64,000 bases of DNA, taken from NCBI GenBank assembly GCA_032229975.1, contig JAVXVG010000022.1:62001-126000 (forward strand). Direction: 5' to 3'. How positions within the stretch are numbered: position 1 is the stretch's first letter; the number at the start of each line of letters is the position of its first letter. This DNA comes from JAIVGV01 sp032229975. GTDB lineage: Bacteria > Acidobacteriota > Blastocatellia > Pyrinomonadales > Pyrinomonadaceae. Positions 60,790-64,000 of this stretch are shown one piece after another. The notes under the pieces are model-generated. The model did no database searches. It had not been told where the DNA came from and was given only the letters and a program-made list of their open reading frames with translations. Made by a program: the position numbers and the translations under genes.

Positions 60790-63700
60790 ATGAATCAGAC
60801 ACCGAAGAGAAACTATCGCACCCGGCTCACGGTCTTCGTCGCCGCAATGATCGCGGCGTCGCTCGCGGCGACACTACAACTCGGCTCGCGCGTCGGCGCA
60901 TCGAGCGCGTCCACACCTAAAGTTGATCTCTATCGCAAGGCTGTGCCGGACGTTGATCCGAGCCTGCTCGCTTCCGCCACGCGCCAGCCCACGGGCCTGC
61001 AGCTCTCCGCGATTGACAGCATGAAGAGCGCCTATGGCCAGCAGTTGAACATCAGATGGAATGCGTTTAGCGGCACGCCCGATGCCGTGATGAACTTTCA
61101 TACGCCGCCATCTTCGGACACGCCGGAGAACACGGCGAGGGCCTTCGTCAATCAGAACTCCGCCCTCTTCGGCGTCTCGGCCGATTCGCTCGCGCTCGTC
61201 GATCAGAAGGAAGCGATGGGCGGCTACATGTTGCGCTTCCAGCAGAGAGTGAACGGCGTTGACGTGGCGGGCGGTGGCCTCGGCTTCTTGATGAACTCGC
61301 AGAAGCAGATTCGCATGGTCTCCGGCTCGACCTTCCGCGACGTGCAGGTCTCAAACTCGAACGTGCTCGATGCCGCCGCCGCCACAGCCGCAGCCGCGCA
61401 GTCGCTCGCGCAGTACGCGGGCACGTCAACCTCCGGCTCGACACAGTTGACGAAGCCAGCATTCGATGAGCTTGAGAAACAGATCGCGCCCGCGCTTCAT
61501 GCGCCGCAACTCGATGTTGTGCCGACGGCGGACGGCTATCGCATGGCTTGGAACGTGCTCACGTTCTCGCGCAACCCGTTCGGAATGTTCGTCACGCAGG
61601 TTGACGCCGGAACAGGTGCGGTCGTCTCGCGCGAGAACCTCGTCAAGTTTCAGACAGACTCAACGCTTCCCTACACTGCAGACATCTTCCCGAATCATCC
61701 CGTCTTGAAGAACCCGGACACTGGCGAATTGCAGCGCGACGCGAACGGCGTGCCCACCGGAATGCAGCGCGTGCAACTGCGCGGCTACAATCCGGGCACG
61801 AACGCAACCGCCGTGGGCGGCCTCCTGAGTGGCCCTCACGCGCTTATCAAGAACGTGCTCGCCGTGCAGCAGCCGTTCGCGCAAGCCGCCGGTGGCACGT
61901 TCCACTTCCGCGATAACAACGCGCCGCTCGAAGCGCAGCCCAACGAAGCTGACGACTTGGCAGAGCCCGCCGAGCATATCGACGATGTGAACATCTTTTT
62001 CTTCATCAACTACCTGCTCGAATACGTCGATGACATTCATCGCCGCGACGATTCGGTCAATAACCGCATCGGCACGGGCAGCTTCCCGGACACTTATCCG
62101 AACTCCGACCGGCCCCTCGTCGGTCTCCCGCACTTCCCGAACGACGACTCCGGCACATTGGGGAGCGCGCCCGACACTTCGAGTCCCGATGCTCTGCTTC
62201 ATTCGACGCTCGGCTTCGACAACGCCTTCTCGCTGCCCGTCATCGAGACAGTCGATACTCCGGCTGGCCCTCAGAAGGTCGTCGTCAACCCGACCGTCTA
62301 TGGTCACGGTTATCTCTTAAACGATCTCGGCAAGGACGGAGCGGTCTGCTATCACGAAGGGATGCACTCGATCTCGACACCTATTGCGGGTCTCGAAGGG
62401 GCCCCCGAAGGCGGCGCACTCAACGAGGGACAGGCTGACCTGTGGGCCTATACGATCACCGATTCGGAAGCCATCGGTGAGTACGGCGTTAACGGCGCGG
62501 GCTATCGCAAGTACATCGCGAGCCTCGGTCGCGATCCGAACTCGCTCGCGTGGATTCGCTCCGTCCACACCACGCTCAAGTATTCGCAACTCGGCACGCG
62601 CACGAGCGCGAACGACTTCGAGGTGCATCGCGACGGCGAGATTTACGTCGGCACGATGTGGGACTTGCGCAACTTGATGATCAACGCCTTCCCGCAAAAG
62701 TCTGGCACGTTCGTCCGGCCCGCCTTCATCGATGGCAAGCCGACGCGCGTCATCTCGCAGGGACAGGAGATGTGGGAGCGCGATTTCTTGGGCTCGCTCT
62801 ACATCCTCGGCTTGACCGCGCCCGACACGTTCGTCAAAGCGCGCGACGCCATGATCATGGCTGACCGCATCCTCTACTCGTCTGATCCGACCGACCTCGA
62901 AGCTCCGGGCCAACACGAAGCTCTCATCTGGCAGGTCTATGCTTCGCACGAGATCGGATTGAACGCGCAAGCTCCCGTCGGTGGTCGTCAGACGATCTCG
63001 ACCGCAGTGCCGCAACTCGCGCTCGATCAGACGCACCTCTCCGCGCCGCAGGGGCTCACGGTTGCGCCCGGCGCATCGCTCAAGTCGATCAACGTCGCGT
63101 GGCAGCCTGTGAGCGGCGCGTTCGCTTATGAAGTCTTCAAGCGTCGCACGGGCACGGCGGGCCAGCGTCAGTTCAAGGGCGCGGCGGGTCGTGAATACTT
63201 CGACGGCGACAATCAGACGACGGGCTGGTCGCACGTCGCTTATGTCGCAAACGGTCAGAGTTCTTACGAAGACAAGGGCGTCATCGCGGAGTTCTTCGCG
63301 CCCGCAGGGATCAAGTCAACGAACGACGCGGCAGGCTTCAACGAGATGTTCGGCACGGAGTATGCCGTGAGGGCCGTCTCGCTGAACGCGAACCGTCAAG
63401 CTGGCTTCAGCGATCTCTCGGCGGGCGCGTCACTCGGCTACTCTTTTGCCGACGTGACGAACTCTATTCAGACGGCGATCTCGAACGTGAAGTTTGCGGG
63501 CTCGACCTTCGAGTTCGATCAGACGCTCAAGAACACGGGCGTCGCGGGCGCGGCTGACACGACTGCCTATGCGCCCATCGACTTCCAGATCGTCAGCATC
63601 TCCAGCCCGACCGTCACGGCTGCGAATGCAGACAACGGCGGCACGGGACAGGGCAAGCCCGCATCGTTCGTCTATAACTTGTCGCTCGCGCAGGGGGCCA

Positions 63701-64000
63701 CCTCTGCGGCGCGTCATCTCGCCTTCAACGATCCGGGCGCGGCGCTCTTCAGTTTCGACGCCGTAGTGTCGGCGCGCGTGCTCGGCGCGACCGCTCCGGC
63801 AAATGGCAGCCAGTCTTATGACGGAGACGGCGGCGGGCATTCGACGAACCAACTGACGAGCACGACCGACACCTATACGGGCGTCATCGTCGTCGGATCG
63901 GGCGGCAATCAGATCGCCAACGGCGTCGATTACGTTGACGTGCCGTTCGTCGCGAAGGCTGGCGCATTCGGCGTGCAGGGCACTCTCGATGCGACGCCCA
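60790..64000 (+). CDS. Secreted M36 (fungalysin-like) metalloprotease, C terminus beyond the window
   Basis: The frame from the ATG at 60790 stays open for 1070 codons to the edge. It shows a signal peptide (about 1-38) and a fungalysin/thermolysin-type propeptide (about 90-260, with LRFQQRVNGVDVAGGGLGFL). The zinc peptidase domain has H522-E523-GM-H526 (CYHEGMHSIS) and, about 25 residues on, the third-ligand motif GALNEGQADLWAY. After residue ~745 comes a fibronectin-III-like segment (INVAWQPVSGAFAYEVFKR). The canonical M36 motif is HEYxH; here it is HEGMH, still HExxH. CGGAGAAAAGAG stands before the ATG. With two subtilases just upstream it completes a secreted endopeptidase set. Confidence 0.88.
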   Translation, partial: MNQTPKRNYRTRLTVFVAAMIAASLAATLQLGSRVGASSASTPKVDLYRKAVPDVDPSLLASATRQPTGLQLSAIDSMKSAYGQQLNIRWNAFSGTPDAVMNFHTPPSSDTPENTARAFVNQNSALFGVSADSLALVDQKEAMGGYMLRFQQRVNGVDVAGGGLGFLMNSQKQIRMVSGSTFRDVQVSNSNVLDAAAATAAAAQSLAQYAGTSTSGSTQLTKPAFDELEKQIAPALHAPQLDVVPTADGYRMAWNVLTFSRNPFGMFVTQVDAGTGAVVSRENLVKFQTDSTLPYTADIFPNHPVLKNPDTGELQRDANGVPTGMQRVQLRGYNPGTNATAVGGLLSGPHALIKNVLAVQQPFAQAAGGTFHFRDNNAPLEAQPNEADDLAEPAEHIDDVNIFFFINYLLEYVDDIHRRDDSVNNRIGTGSFPDTYPNSDRPLVGLPHFPNDDSGTLGSAPDTSSPDALLHSTLGFDNAFSLPVIETVDTPAGPQKVVVNPTVYGHGYLLNDLGKDGAVCYHEGMHSISTPIAGLEGAPEGGALNEGQADLWAYTITDSEAIGEYGVNGAGYRKYIASLGRDPNSLAWIRSVHTTLKYSQLGTRTSANDFEVHRDGEIYVGTMWDLRNLMINAFPQKSGTFVRPAFIDGKPTRVISQGQEMWERDFLGSLYILGLTAPDTFVKARDAMIMADRILYSSDPTDLEAPGQHEALIWQVYASHEIGLNAQAPVGGRQTISTAVPQLALDQTHLSAPQGLTVAPGASLKSINVAWQPVSGAFAYEVFKRRTGTAGQRQFKGAAGREYFDGDNQTTGWSHVAYVANGQSSYEDKGVIAEFFAPAGIKSTNDAAGFNEMFGTEYAVRAVSLNANRQAGFSDLSAGASLGYSFADVTNSIQTAISNVKFAGSTFEFDQTLKNTGVAGAADTTAYAPIDFQIVSISSPTVTAANADNGGTGQGKPASFVYNLSLAQGATSAARHLAFNDPGAALFSFDAVVSARVLGATAPANGSQSYDGDGGGHSTNQLTSTTDTYTGVIVVGSGGNQIANGVDYVDVPFVAKAGAFGVQGTLDATP

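Overview
The window is GC-rich, densely coded bacterial chromosome. The gene content fits Acidobacteriota, most likely Blastocatellia or a relative. It has an Oar-type TonB-dependent receptor with an N-terminal carboxypeptidase-regulatory domain, a CarD-type RNA polymerase regulator, several secreted S8, S9 and M36 peptidases, DUF4097 and PAS/GAF-rich signalling proteins. This is inference from families; there is no rRNA or other strong marker here, and I saw no tRNA, CRISPR array or insertion sequence.

Layout. 1-16.8 kb is housekeeping: a Sel1-repeat protein (cut by the edge), a trypsin-like protein that has lost its catalytic serine, threonine synthase, a HAD phosphatase, a cyclophilin, a PAS-GGDEF-EAL protein, thiD-thiE, a large TPR protein, an O-antigen-ligase-like protein with an embedded PDZ-like domain, a DUF47-Pit phosphate pair, a phosphoesterase and a VOC protein. 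17.0-23.9 kb is a complete Pho locus, pstS-pstC-pstA-pstB-phoU-phoB-phoR, preceded by four 11-bp-phased repeats that look like PHO boxes. 24-35.4 kb holds carD, a 1533-residue hybrid kinase, isocitrate dehydrogenase, a small acidic protein, DinB-purE-purK, and a YtrA-type GntR regulator with a slipin. 35.5-45.5 kb holds a DUF4097 protein, two S9 peptidases, a TPR lipoprotein-like protein and the TonB-dependent receptor. 45.8-64 kb carries a lone STAND ATPase, a MalT/BTAD-type regulator, a subtilase with an octapeptide-repeat stalk, a dipeptide-type ABC system (binding protein plus two permeases), a second subtilase and an M36 metalloprotease running off the end. This last block reads as a secreted-proteolysis and peptide-uptake neighbourhood.

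The most unusual signal is not a gene. At least thirteen gene junctions carry AT-rich imperfect inverted repeats built from tandem 7-bp (sometimes 8-bp) words. The word differs at each junction, but nearly all can be phased to a loose GAANNNT heptamer. These elements touch or enter coding sequences: they supply the stop codon and last residues of PhoB, PhoR and the large TPR protein, and the first residues of PurE and PurK. They also abut start codons that have no visible ribosome binding site. They resemble in style the short tandemly repeated repetitive sequences of heterocystous cyanobacteria. A second candidate novelty is the GITISGAD octapeptide array of the subtilase at 50.7 kb.
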